Source: Chloroflexota bacterium
Lineage (GTDB): Bacteria > Chloroflexota > Anaerolineae > Anaerolineales > DRMV01
Assembly: GCA_013153135.1 (NCBI GenBank)
Contig: JAADFA010000108.1
Span: 1-16,249, forward strand
Direction: 5' to 3'
DNA length: 16,249 nt
The notes under the pieces are model-generated. The model made no database searches. It was not told the origin of the DNA and saw only the letters and a program-made list of their open reading frames with translations. Shown here piece by piece: positions 1 through 6,310 of the stretch; the stretch's first letter is position 1, and each line of letters opens with the position of its first letter. Both the position numbers and the translations under genes were made by a program.

Positions 1-73
1 CTAACATCCATCTACTCATCTCGCCCAAAATCTACGCTTCCTGCTTTCCTGCTCTCAGCTCCCCGCTTTATGC

Positions 74-136
74 CATCTTCCAACCACCAACTTCAAACCT
101 CAAACCTCCAACCTCCAACTTCAAACCACCAAACCA
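74..136. repeat. Heptad-type low-complexity repeat
   Basis: About nine imperfect 7-base units run head to tail with the pattern [CA]AAC[CT][TA]C, for example CAACTTC at 88-94, AAACCTC at 95-101 and again at 102-108, CAACCTC at 109-115, CAACTTC at 116-122. The plus strand is almost free of G, so the other strand is a G/T-rich run with many GG pairs. It lies downstream of ruvC and no convincing gene overlaps it; an open frame on the plus strand here is a by-product of the composition. Function unknown. The unit edges are my reading of an imperfect repeat. Confidence 0.75.
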
Positions 137-238
137 TCCGCGTTCATCCGTGTGCATCCGCGGTACCCAACTTCCGCGTTCATCCGCGGTTCCCAACCTC
201 CGTGTTCATCCGTGGTCCCCGTGTCCATCCGTGGTTTC
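135..238. repeat. Degenerate CATCCG-containing tandem repeat (26/19-base units)
   Basis: CATCCG recurs at 135, 145, 155, 181, 207 and 226. Two full 26-base units occupy 149-174 and 175-200, each reading CG[TC]GT[GT]CATCCGCGGT followed by a CCCAAC-containing tail. Two shorter 19-base units follow at 201-219 and 220-238 and lack the CCAAC tail. Read on the minus strand the core is CCACGGATG[AG]ACACGG. The last units run into the 3' end of ruvC and encode its final residues. The units are adjacent without unique spacers, so this is not a CRISPR array. I recall similar CCACGGATGAACACGG repeats scattered in other bacterial genomes, but did not check this. Confidence 0.8.
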
Positions 239-724
239 GATGCCCCTCGCCATGGGCGTGTGGTAGATGTGACACAAGGCCACGGCTAACGCGTCGGCCG
301 CGTCGTCGGGCCGGGGAACATCCTCGAGGCCCAAGAGCAGTTGCACCATGCGCTGCATTTGGGCCTTTTGCGCCGCGCCGTAGCCCGTCAACGCGGCTTT
401 GATCTGCGTCGGTGTATATTCGGCCACCGGAACCCCAGCCTGGCCCAACGCGAGCAGAACCACCCCGCGCGCCTGCCCCACGCTCATCACGCTGCGCACG
501 TTGCGTTGGGCAAAAAGCCGCTCCACCGCAGCCGCGTCAGGCTGGTATGTGGCAATGAGGCTCTGCACAGCGTTGTACAGTTGCGCCAGCCGCTCGGGCA
601 ACGGCGCCCTGGCTGGGGTGCGCACCACACCGTACGTTAACGCCCGATAGCCCCCGCGCGGATGGGGCTCAACAATCCCATAGCCCGTGAGGGCCAAGCC
701 GGGGTCCAACCCTAACACACGCAT
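206..724 (-). CDS. ruvC: Crossover junction endodeoxyribonuclease RuvC
   Basis: RuvC is the Holliday junction resolvase that cuts four-way DNA intermediates in the cytoplasm, acting with the RuvAB branch-migration motor. The 172-residue protein opens with the RNase H-like strand RVLGLDPGLALTGYG. The four acidic metal ligands are visible: Asp7, Glu68 (AAVERLF), Asp141 and Asp144 in PRPDDAADALAVALCH. The family-typical QARGV and PTQIKAALTGYG segments are present. Length is normal, but the last ten residues (ETTDGHGDHG) and the stop codon are encoded by the adjacent short repeat, so the tail is probably non-native. It starts one base after the yebC stop, so it is likely co-transcribed and translationally coupled. 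ruvA and ruvB are not in the window. Confidence 0.96.
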   Translation of the reverse strand: MRVLGLDPGLALTGYGIVEPHPRGGYRALTYGVVRTPARAPLPERLAQLYNAVQSLIATYQPDAAAVERLFAQRNVRSVMSVGQARGVVLLALGQAGVPVAEYTPTQIKAALTGYGAAQKAQMQRMVQLLLGLEDVPRPDDAADALAVALCHIYHTPMARGIETTDGHGDHG

Positions 725-725
725 G

Positions 726-1487
726 TCACGCGGTCATGCGCTCATACGCGGCCACGGCTTCGTCCGAAATGTCCAGGTTCGCGTACACTTCCTGCACGTC
801 GTCCAGATCCTCTAGGGCCTCGATGACCTTGAGCACCTGGGCCGCCTGTTCCGCGGGCAGGCTGATCTTTTGCAGGGGGATCATTTTGATGCCCGCCTCT
901 TGCACCTGAATCCCCGCGGCGCGCAGGCGGTCGCCAATGGCCTTGAAGGCTTCCACGGGGGCAAAGATTTCGATCTGATACTCGTCGAACGTCACATCAT
1001 CCGCACCGGCTTCAATGGCCAAGTCCAAAATCTCATCCGGGTCGTTGCCCTCCGCGGGGATGGAAAAGTAAGCCATGCGCTTAAACTGCCACGCGACCGA
1101 GCCGCTCTCCCCCAGGCTGCCTCCGTGCTTGTTGAGCATGTGCCGGATCTCGGACAGGGCCCGATTGCGGTTGTCGGTTACGCAATAAATCATCATCGCG
1201 ATGCCGTGGGGCGCGTACCCTTCGTAATACACTTCTTCCAGCTGCCCCTCCCCGCGCAATTCGCCAGTGCCTCGCTTGATCGCGTTGATGATCTTCTCTT
1301 TGGGCATGTTGTTCGCCTTGGCCCGCTCAATGGCCATGCGCAAGCGCGGGTTGGTTTCCGGGTCCCCACCACCTTCGCGCGCAGCAATGATGATCTCGCG
1401 CGCCAATCGCGTGAAGAGTCGGCCACGCTTTGCATCCATGGCCGACTTTTTACGCTGGATGTTCTTCCATTTCGAGTGACCTGCCAT
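726..1487 (-). CDS. yebC: YebC/PmpR family (TACO1-type) protein
   Basis: A 253-residue member of the YebC/TACO1 family, long annotated as a transcriptional regulator. More recent work links the family to relief of ribosome stalling at proline-rich stretches. The N-terminus has the signature MAGHSKWKNIQRKKSAMDAKRG, followed by NPRLRMAIERAKANNMPKEKI and the YEGYAPHGIAMMIYCVTDNRNR block, all hallmarks of the family. Length is typical. Two in-frame ATGs are available. I chose the inner one because the ribosome binding site GAGGAG lies 8 bases before it but only 2 before the outer ATG at 1491-1493, and because it matches the conserved MAGHSKW start. It is first in an apparent yebC-ruvC transcript, a common gene pairing. 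Confidence 0.96.
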   Translation of the reverse strand: MAGHSKWKNIQRKKSAMDAKRGRLFTRLAREIIIAAREGGGDPETNPRLRMAIERAKANNMPKEKIINAIKRGTGELRGEGQLEEVYYEGYAPHGIAMMIYCVTDNRNRALSEIRHMLNKHGGSLGESGSVAWQFKRMAYFSIPAEGNDPDEILDLAIEAGADDVTFDEYQIEIFAPVEAFKAIGDRLRAAGIQVQEAGIKMIPLQKISLPAEQAAQVLKVIEALEDLDDVQEVYANLDISDEAVAAYERMTA

Positions 1488-1519
1488 GGTCATCGCTCCT
1501 CGTAGAATGGTTCATCTTC

Positions 1520-1528
1520 ATTATACCA
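1520..1528 (-). promoter_or_regulatory. Extended -10 promoter for yebC-ruvC
   Basis: On the minus strand the sequence reads TGGTATAAT: a perfect -10 hexamer (1520-1525) preceded by the TGn extension. Its edge lies 32 bases from the chosen yebC start, giving a leader of about 25 bases. No good -35 box is seen, as often happens with extended -10 promoters. Confidence 0.6.
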
Positions 1529-1708
1529 GTGCCCCATGGGCCCAACCGGGAGCACACAAGTGTTGTCGAAACGGGCAAGCGCCGACAGGGAGGCGCAGGC
1601 GCTGTCGCTGTTGAGCGCCGCCGCAGGCTGGAAGCCCGCGGCTAGGATAAAATCGCACGTGAATTATCCGGCCCAACGCGCGGGAACGCATGGCAAGCGG
1701 CGAACATA

Positions 1709-1730
1709 GCGGGCGGGTTTCGCCGCCCGC
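1709..1730. other. GC hairpin upstream of cofG
   Basis: Perfect inverted repeat GCGGGCGG / CCGCCCGC with the loop GTTTCG. There is no T-run on either side, so it is not a standard rho-independent terminator. It lies about 60 bases upstream of the cofG -10 box. It could be a protein-binding palindrome or a chance product of high GC. Confidence 0.45.
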
Positions 1731-1788
1731 GGCATGGGCTTCGACAAGATTTGCCCGCTCCCCAATCGCGGTGGACAGGTGGCAGGGG

Positions 1789-1794
1789 TATAAT
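1789..1794 (+). promoter_or_regulatory. -10 box (TATAAT) for cofG-cofH
   Basis: A perfect TATAAT lies 31 bases before the chosen cofG start. Transcription would begin near 1801, which argues against the upstream in-frame ATG at 1793-1795, because that ATG overlaps the -10 box. No clear -35 hexamer at 16-18 bases spacing. Confidence 0.5.
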
Positions 1795-1825
1795 GCTCGG
1801 ACCAAAGGCACTGGACGAGATGAAC

Positions 1826-3007
1826 ATGGCTTTGACCACGGTGTTACGACGCATTGAAGCCCGGGGTTTCGCGACGCGCGAGGAGGGCTACCAGCTCATC
1901 CACGCCCAGGGCGCGGATCTGGCCGCGCTCCTCGCGCACGCGGCCGCGTGGAGCCAGCGCGCGCACGGCCGCACAGTGTCCTTTTCGTGCAACGTTTTCA
2001 TCCCGCTCACCAACTTGTGTCGAGACCGGTGTGCGTATTGTGCCTTCGTCCGCCGCCCAACCGACCCGGATGCGCGATACCTCACCCCGGACGAGGTCAT
2101 GGCCCTGGCGCAGGCTGGCGCGGCGCGCGGGTGCAAAGAAGCCTTGTTCAGCCTGGGCGATAAGCCCGAAACCGTGCACCGCGTCGCGCGCGCGTGGCTT
2201 CAGCGCTTAGGCTACCCTTCGACAGTGGCGTATTTGCACGCCATGGCGGAACGAGTGCTCAAGGAAACCGGGCTGCTTCCTCACCTCAACCTCGGGGTAC
2301 TCCCTGAAGACGATTTGGCCCGCCTGCGCGAAGTGAGCGCGAGCATGGGCCTGATGCTCGAATCGGTCAGCGAGCGCCTGATGGCCCCCGGCGGGCCGCA
2401 TTTCGGCAGCCCCGACAAAGATCCTAAGCGTCGGCTGGCCATGATCGAAGCCGCGGGCCGGCTTCGCATCCCTTTCACCACAGGCATCCTCATCGGCATC
2501 GGCGGGACGCCCGAAGAGCGCGTGGATAGCCTCATCGCCATCGCGGAAATCCATCGCCGCTATGGCCACATCCAAGAGGTGATCATCCAAAATTTCCGCG
2601 CGAAACCCGGTACCCGCATGGCTCATCATCCCGAGCCAAGCCTGTGGGACATGCTGCGCACCCTGGCTGTCGCGCGCCTCATCCTCGGGCCGGAGATGAA
2701 CCTGCAAGCCCCGCCGAACCTCACCCCCGACGCGTATGGCGTATACTTGCTGGCAGGCGCGAACGATTGGGGCGGGGTCTCACCCATCACGCCCGACCAC
2801 ATCAACCCCGAGGCCCCCTGGCCGAAGCTGGACGAATTGCGCGCGGTCACCCAGGCCGCGGGGTATACGCTGGTCGAACGGTTGCCCGTGTATCCGGCCT
2901 ACCTCAGCCCCGAATGGCTCGCGCCAGCGGTATGGGCTCGGGTGCAGGCCATCCTGGCCGATAGCTCGAGGGCAGCCCCCCAGCCCAGCCCAGCCCCTAC
3001 CGCGTGA
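1826..3007 (+). CDS. cofG: 7,8-didemethyl-8-hydroxy-5-deazariboflavin synthase subunit CofG
   Basis: Radical SAM enzyme that with CofH forms FO synthase. It joins the CofH product made from tyrosine and 5-amino-6-ribitylaminouracil into FO, the deazaflavin core of coenzyme F420. The 393-residue protein carries the radical SAM CX3CX2C cluster Cys65, Cys69, Cys72 in FIPLTNLCRDRCAYCAF, then LFSLGDKPE, HLNLGVL, MLESVSERL and FTTGILIGIGGTPEERVDSL, the usual order in CofG. The C-terminal motif LLAGANDWGGVSPITPDHINPEAPWP is also typical. The start is chosen at the ATG after GGACGAG, downstream of the TATAAT box; ATGs at 1820 and 1793 are alternatives. cofH follows after 84 bases on the same strand, so an operon is likely. 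The other F420 genes are not in the window. Confidence 0.93.
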   Translation: MALTTVLRRIEARGFATREEGYQLIHAQGADLAALLAHAAAWSQRAHGRTVSFSCNVFIPLTNLCRDRCAYCAFVRRPTDPDARYLTPDEVMALAQAGAARGCKEALFSLGDKPETVHRVARAWLQRLGYPSTVAYLHAMAERVLKETGLLPHLNLGVLPEDDLARLREVSASMGLMLESVSERLMAPGGPHFGSPDKDPKRRLAMIEAAGRLRIPFTTGILIGIGGTPEERVDSLIAIAEIHRRYGHIQEVIIQNFRAKPGTRMAHHPEPSLWDMLRTLAVARLILGPEMNLQAPPNLTPDAYGVYLLAGANDWGGVSPITPDHINPEAPWPKLDELRAVTQAAGYTLVERLPVYPAYLSPEWLAPAVWARVQAILADSSRAAPQPSPAPTA

Positions 3008-3091
3008 TGGGTACCATGACGCGGCTGCGCGAATGGAGCCGCGCGGTCCCCATCTACCTCGACTTACAAGATCCGTTCGGAGGACATGCGC

Positions 3092-4348
3092 ATGACCTAT
3101 GCGAACGTCGATGAACACCTTGGCCTCGGCCTCGACGGCCTCTTGCGCCGCGTATCGCCTAACATTGGCCGCATCCTCGAAAAGGCGTTAGCCGACCAGG
3201 AGATCAGCGTCGATGAAGCCGAACAGCTCTTTGGGGCTCGAGGCACGGATCTGTTTGCGCTGCTTGCGGTTGCGGACGTGCTGCGCGAGCGCGCGGTGGG
3301 CGACGTCATTACGTATGTTATCACGCGCAACATTAACTTCACCAACGTGTGCTACATGGGCTGCCGGTTTTGTGCTTTTGGCCGTCCTGCACGCGACCCT
3401 GAGGCCTACACGCTAAGCATCGACGATGTGGTGCAGCGCGCGCGCGAAGCGTGGGCCTGGGGCGCAACCGAGGTCTGCTTGCAAGGTGGCCTCAATCCGC
3501 ATCAGCCGGCCACCATTTATGAAGACATGGTGCGGGCCATCAAGGCCGCAGTTCCTGATATCCACATCCACGCGTATTCGCCTTTTGAGATCTGGTGGGG
3601 CAGCCGGCGCCTCGGGATCTCCGAAGCCGAGTTCTTGCAACGCCTCAAGGACGCGGGCCTCGGGAGCATTCCCGGTACCGCCGCGGAGATCCTGGTGCCC
3701 GAGGTGCGTCGTCGCCTGACGAAAAACAAGCTTTCACGGGAAGCATGGGTGCGCATTATTCGCACCGCGCATCAGCTGGGCATTCCCAGCACCGCGACAA
3801 TTATGTACGGCCACATTGACACCCCGCGCCATTGGGCCGAACATATCGACTTGCTGCGTCAAATCCAACGGGAAACCGGCGGCTTCACCGAGTTTGTCCC
3901 TCTGGGCTTCATCCACGAACGGACCAAGCTTTACCTCGAGGACGGCGCGCGGCCTGGGCCGACAGGCATGGAAGATCTAAAAATGCACGCGGTCGCGCGG
4001 CTGATGTTGCAGCACACCATTCCGAACATTCAAGTCTCGTGGGTCAAACTGGGTTATAAGATGGCTCAAATGTGCCTGCAAGCGGGCGCCAACGACTTTG
4101 GCGGCACGCTGTTTGAAGAGAGCATCAGCCGTTCCGCGGGCGAGACCCAGGGCACCTTTACTGATCCAGCCACCTTCGAGCGCTTTATCCGCGATCTGGG
4201 CCGCATCCCCCAGGAGCGGGATACCCTCTATCGGCCGGTTGTGCGCGGCCCGGTGACCCTTCCTCCGCCCCGCCTGTGGCAACCGCCCGTAGTCCAGGCC
4301 ATGGGCGAGCCCGCATGGGTGACGCGGGAACCTATACCCACGCTTTAA
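3092..4348 (+). CDS. cofH: 5-amino-6-(D-ribitylamino)uracil-L-tyrosine 4-hydroxyphenyl transferase CofH
   Basis: Radical SAM partner of CofG. It cleaves tyrosine and transfers the 4-hydroxybenzyl group to 5-amino-6-ribitylaminouracil, the first FO-specific step of F420 biosynthesis. The 418-residue protein has Cys87, Cys91, Cys94 in NINFTNVCYMGCRFCAFG. It then shows EVCLQGGLNP, HAYSPFEIWWG, GLGSIPGTAAEIL, STATIMYGHID, GGFTEFVPLGFIHE, SWVKLG and AGANDFGGTLFEE. These separate it from the related menaquinone enzymes MqnC and MqnE, although that family is close. The start is set at the second ATG because GGAGG (3079-3083) lies 8 bases before it and only 2 before the ATG at 3086. It is the last gene of the cofG-cofH unit and ends just before a strong GC hairpin. 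Confidence 0.94.
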   Translation: MTYANVDEHLGLGLDGLLRRVSPNIGRILEKALADQEISVDEAEQLFGARGTDLFALLAVADVLRERAVGDVITYVITRNINFTNVCYMGCRFCAFGRPARDPEAYTLSIDDVVQRAREAWAWGATEVCLQGGLNPHQPATIYEDMVRAIKAAVPDIHIHAYSPFEIWWGSRRLGISEAEFLQRLKDAGLGSIPGTAAEILVPEVRRRLTKNKLSREAWVRIIRTAHQLGIPSTATIMYGHIDTPRHWAEHIDLLRQIQRETGGFTEFVPLGFIHERTKLYLEDGARPGPTGMEDLKMHAVARLMLQHTIPNIQVSWVKLGYKMAQMCLQAGANDFGGTLFEESISRSAGETQGTFTDPATFERFIRDLGRIPQERDTLYRPVVRGPVTLPPPRLWQPPVVQAMGEPAWVTREPIPTL

Positions 4349-4353
4349 ACAAT

Positions 4354-4380
4354 CCCGCGGGGCTCCAGAGGCCCCGCGGG
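4354..4380. terminator. Bidirectional GC hairpin between convergent cofH and hydrolase
   Basis: Perfect 10-bp stem CCCGCGGGGC / GCCCCGCGGG with a 7-base loop, placed between the convergent stops of cofH (4348) and the hydrolase gene (4401). On the minus strand it is followed by ATTGTTTAAA, a weak U-tract, so it better fits termination of the minus-strand hydrolase transcript. There is no T-run on the plus side. Confidence 0.75.
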
Positions 4381-4400
4381 TACGCGTCGACCTTCGGACA

Positions 4401-5090
4401 TTACGCGAGTTCAAACGACTCGCCAGGCTTGAGCACGTGCACGCGCGCGTCGGTTTCAGCCTCTACCCGTTGGGCCCACGCGTTGGGATCTTGCTCAATG
4501 AGCGGCCACGTGCTGTAGTGAATGGGGATAACGTGTTTGGGTCGCAGCAGTTTGACCGCGCGCAGCGCATCATCGGGTCCCATGGTGAAGTTGTCGCCAA
4601 TGGGCAAAATGGCCAAATCGATGCCTTCGTCGCCGATAAGTTTCATATCGCCGAACAGGCCCGTATCTTGCGCCATGTAGATCTTTTTGCCGTCCTTGGT
4701 GGTGAGCAAAAAGCCCGCGGGGTTACCACCGTAGGATCCATCGGGTAAGCCTGAGCCATGGATGGCGAAAGTAAGCTTGAGGTAACCAAAGGGATGATGA
4801 TACCCGCCGCCGATGTGCTGCGGGTGCACCTTGCTCACGCCTTGGCTGCTGAGCCAGTTGGTGATCTCGTAGTTGCTGATCACCAGCGCGCCGGTGCGCT
4901 TGGCGATGCTCACTGTATCGCCTACGTGGTCCCCATGGCCATGGCTCACCAGAATAAAGTCCGCATCCACTGCGTCGGCCGTGGTGCTGGCCGCGGGATT
5001 GCCGGTAAAGAACGGGTCGACCAGGATCTTGTAGCCATCGACCTCCAAACCCAGGGTCGCGTGGCCGTACCAGGTGATCTTGACCGTCAT
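4401..5090 (-). CDS. UPF0173 family metal-dependent hydrolase (metallo-beta-lactamase fold)
   Basis: A 229-residue member of the UPF0173 family, predicted metal-dependent hydrolases of the metallo-beta-lactamase/RNase Z type with no settled substrate. It begins VKITWYGHATLGLEVDGYKILVDPFFTGNP and carries the metal-binding motif His50-x-His52-x-Asp54-His55 in LVSHGHGDHVGD. Later family motifs are AQDTGLFGDM, DLAILPIGDNFTMGPDDA and HVIPIHYSTWP. No signal peptide or membrane segment, so cytoplasmic. An upstream in-frame ATG exists at 5118-5120, but the chosen start has an excellent AGGAGG site 7 bases away and matches the family N-terminus. It has its own promoter at 5148-5176 and is probably independent of the response regulator gene 91 bases upstream. 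Confidence 0.93.
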   Translation of the reverse strand: MTVKITWYGHATLGLEVDGYKILVDPFFTGNPAASTTADAVDADFILVSHGHGDHVGDTVSIAKRTGALVISNYEITNWLSSQGVSKVHPQHIGGGYHHPFGYLKLTFAIHGSGLPDGSYGGNPAGFLLTTKDGKKIYMAQDTGLFGDMKLIGDEGIDLAILPIGDNFTMGPDDALRAVKLLRPKHVIPIHYSTWPLIEQDPNAWAQRVEAETDARVHVLKPGESFELA

Positions 5091-5147
5091 GGCTGCACCT
5101 CCTTTTTGCCAAAGGTTCACGCGAAGCTAAGCTTTCCGCGCGTTTTC

Positions 5148-5176
5148 AGTATAGCGCAGGCCCAACGCGGCAGCAA
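5148..5176 (-). promoter_or_regulatory. Promoter for the UPF0173 hydrolase gene
   Basis: On the minus strand TTGCTG (5171-5176) and TATACT (5148-5153) are separated by exactly 17 bases, a sigma-70-like arrangement. The -10 box lies about 57 bases before the start codon. Within the leader, CGCG..AAGC / GCTTCGCG (about 5119-5139) could fold into a small bulged hairpin. Confidence 0.55.
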
Positions 5177-5181
5177 TAGAC

Positions 5182-5997
5182 CTAGCGCGAGCTCTCCTCG
5201 GTGCGCGAGGTCGCGGCATCTCGATCCGCGGCGCCCTCACGCGGTGCGTTGTTCGCCTTAGACGCGCTATCCCCTTGGGCTTCTTGTTGCTGTTGCCAGG
5301 CACGGAAGTCCACGAATCGATAACCAACACCATGCTCTGTCAAAATATATTTTGGATTGGAGGGATCTTTTTCCAACTTTTGGCGCAAGTAGTTAATATA
5401 AAGCCGCACATAATGGTGCTCATCACGATACTCATGCCCCCACACTTTGCGCAATAGCTGTTCGTAAGTCAGGACCCAACCGGCGTTCTTGACCAGGTGA
5501 TAGAGCAAGCGGTACTCGGTGGGGCGCAGTTTGATGGGCTTGCCATCTACCCACACCTGGCGCCGCGCGAAGTCGATTTTGAGGCGATCGTCGATTTGAA
5601 CCACATCATCCATGGTTTGGGATTGATACCGACGTAAAACTGCGCGGATACGGCTAACCAGCTCCCGAGGGCTAAAGGGTTTGGTGATATAGTCGTCTGC
5701 GCCCAGTTCTAACCCACGGACGATGTCCTCCTCCTCGCCTTTGGCTGTGACCATGATGACCGGCACGTCGCTTACCTCACGAATAAGTTTGAGCACCTCA
5801 AAACCGTCCATGTCGGGCAGCATGACATCCAAGAGCACGAGGTCGGGCAGGTCTTCGCGCACCCGCTTGAGGGCTTCCCGACCGTCATATGCGGCCAGGA
5901 CTTCGAAGCCATCATGCTCCAGGTTCAGCCGAATGAGATGCACAATGCGCTTCTCATCGTCTACGACCAAAATGCGATAGCGTTTTTTGGTCTCCAT
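5182..5997 (-). CDS. OmpR/PhoB family response regulator
   Basis: Two-component DNA-binding response regulator of 271 residues. The receiver domain (about 8-122) has the acidic pair Asp13/Asp14, phospho-acceptor Asp57 (LVLLDVMLPDMDG), Thr84 and Lys106 (YITKPFSPREL), so it looks fully functional. The C-terminal winged helix (about 132-232) has KPIKLRPTEYRLLYHLV, the recognition-helix segment DEHHYVRLYINYLRQKLE and the terminal TEHGVGYRF hairpin. About 38 further residues form a polar Gln/Ala/Ser/Glu-rich tail that is not part of the usual fold and is probably disordered. No histidine kinase gene lies nearby. It is the last gene of a run with a Ser/Thr kinase, PP2C, J-vWA, FHA and a small protein, 51 bases after the last, so it may be controlled by that system. 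A GGGAGGGG site precedes the ATG. Confidence 0.94.
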   Translation of the reverse strand: METKKRYRILVVDDEKRIVHLIRLNLEHDGFEVLAAYDGREALKRVREDLPDLVLLDVMLPDMDGFEVLKLIREVSDVPVIMVTAKGEEEDIVRGLELGADDYITKPFSPRELVSRIRAVLRRYQSQTMDDVVQIDDRLKIDFARRQVWVDGKPIKLRPTEYRLLYHLVKNAGWVLTYEQLLRKVWGHEYRDEHHYVRLYINYLRQKLEKDPSNPKYILTEHGVGYRFVDFRAWQQQQEAQGDSASKANNAPREGAADRDAATSRTEESSR

Positions 5998-6048
5998 GGG
6001 CGTACCCCTCCCGCAAACCGGGCCCGGCCGAAGCAGGGCATGGACAGG

Positions 6049-6297
6049 CTACATATCTTCGCGGATGAAGCCGATGATTTCTTCTTCCTCCGTAGGGAGG
6101 ACCTCGACCAAGGTCACCCGAGACCAGGGGATGATAACTTTGGTCACGTCCGCCTCGAGGTAATGGACGTCCTTACCCGTTTTGCGACGTGGATTTTCTA
6201 GGATGAGCAGGGTATCGGTGGGCTCGGGCAAACGTTCGATTTCACCCACGATGGGCTCTTCATTGGGCAAGTGGATGAGCACCGTAATGCGCGCCAT
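6049..6297 (-). CDS. Conserved-looking small protein of unknown function (82 aa)
   Basis: I do not recognise this protein with confidence. It is acidic, 82 residues, and begins MARITVLIHLPNEEPIVGEIERLP. It shows alternating strands (ITVLIHL, TLLILENP, KVIIPWSRVTLVEVLP), suggesting a small beta-barrel, and ends in an acidic EEEEIIGFIRE segment. No cysteines, no membrane segment. A longer in-frame ORF extends upstream into the FHA gene, but AGGAGG lies 5 bases before the chosen ATG, the true start. It sits 13 bases after the FHA gene and 51 before the response regulator gene, so it belongs to the phosphosignalling operon. By context it may be an adaptor or effector of that pathway; this is a guess from position only. 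Confidence 0.85.
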   Translation of the reverse strand: MARITVLIHLPNEEPIVGEIERLPEPTDTLLILENPRRKTGKDVHYLEADVTKVIIPWSRVTLVEVLPTEEEEIIGFIREDM

Positions 6298-6310
6298 GGC
6301 TTCCTCCTGG

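Larger units (their letters stand above)
1488..1825. other. Intergenic region between divergent yebC and cofG
   Basis: This 338-base spacer holds the yebC promoter on the left and the cofG -10 box on the right. Between them is GC-rich structured sequence: a possible 6-bp stem CGACAG/CTGTCG (1583-1588 with 1602-1607) and a perfect 8-bp hairpin at 1709-1730. Short open frames on both strands lack ribosome binding sites and recognisable sequence. No RNA gene was recognised. Confidence 0.6.

Noticed and set aside
135..238. CRISPR array
   Set aside because: The units are imperfect and adjacent, with no unique spacers of uniform length and no cas genes.
70..402. 110-codon plus-strand open frame
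   Set aside because: It is read through the short repeats and the antisense of ruvC; sequence is Pro/Arg/Thr-rich with no family resemblance and no ribosome binding site.
870..1505. 211-codon plus-strand open frame
   Set aside because: Entirely antisense to yebC, which has clear family motifs; long antisense frames are common at this GC content.
1575..1607. Structured RNA or riboswitch in the yebC-cofG spacer
   Set aside because: Only a 6-bp stem with a 13-base loop and competing GC pairings; nothing matches a riboswitch core I recognise.
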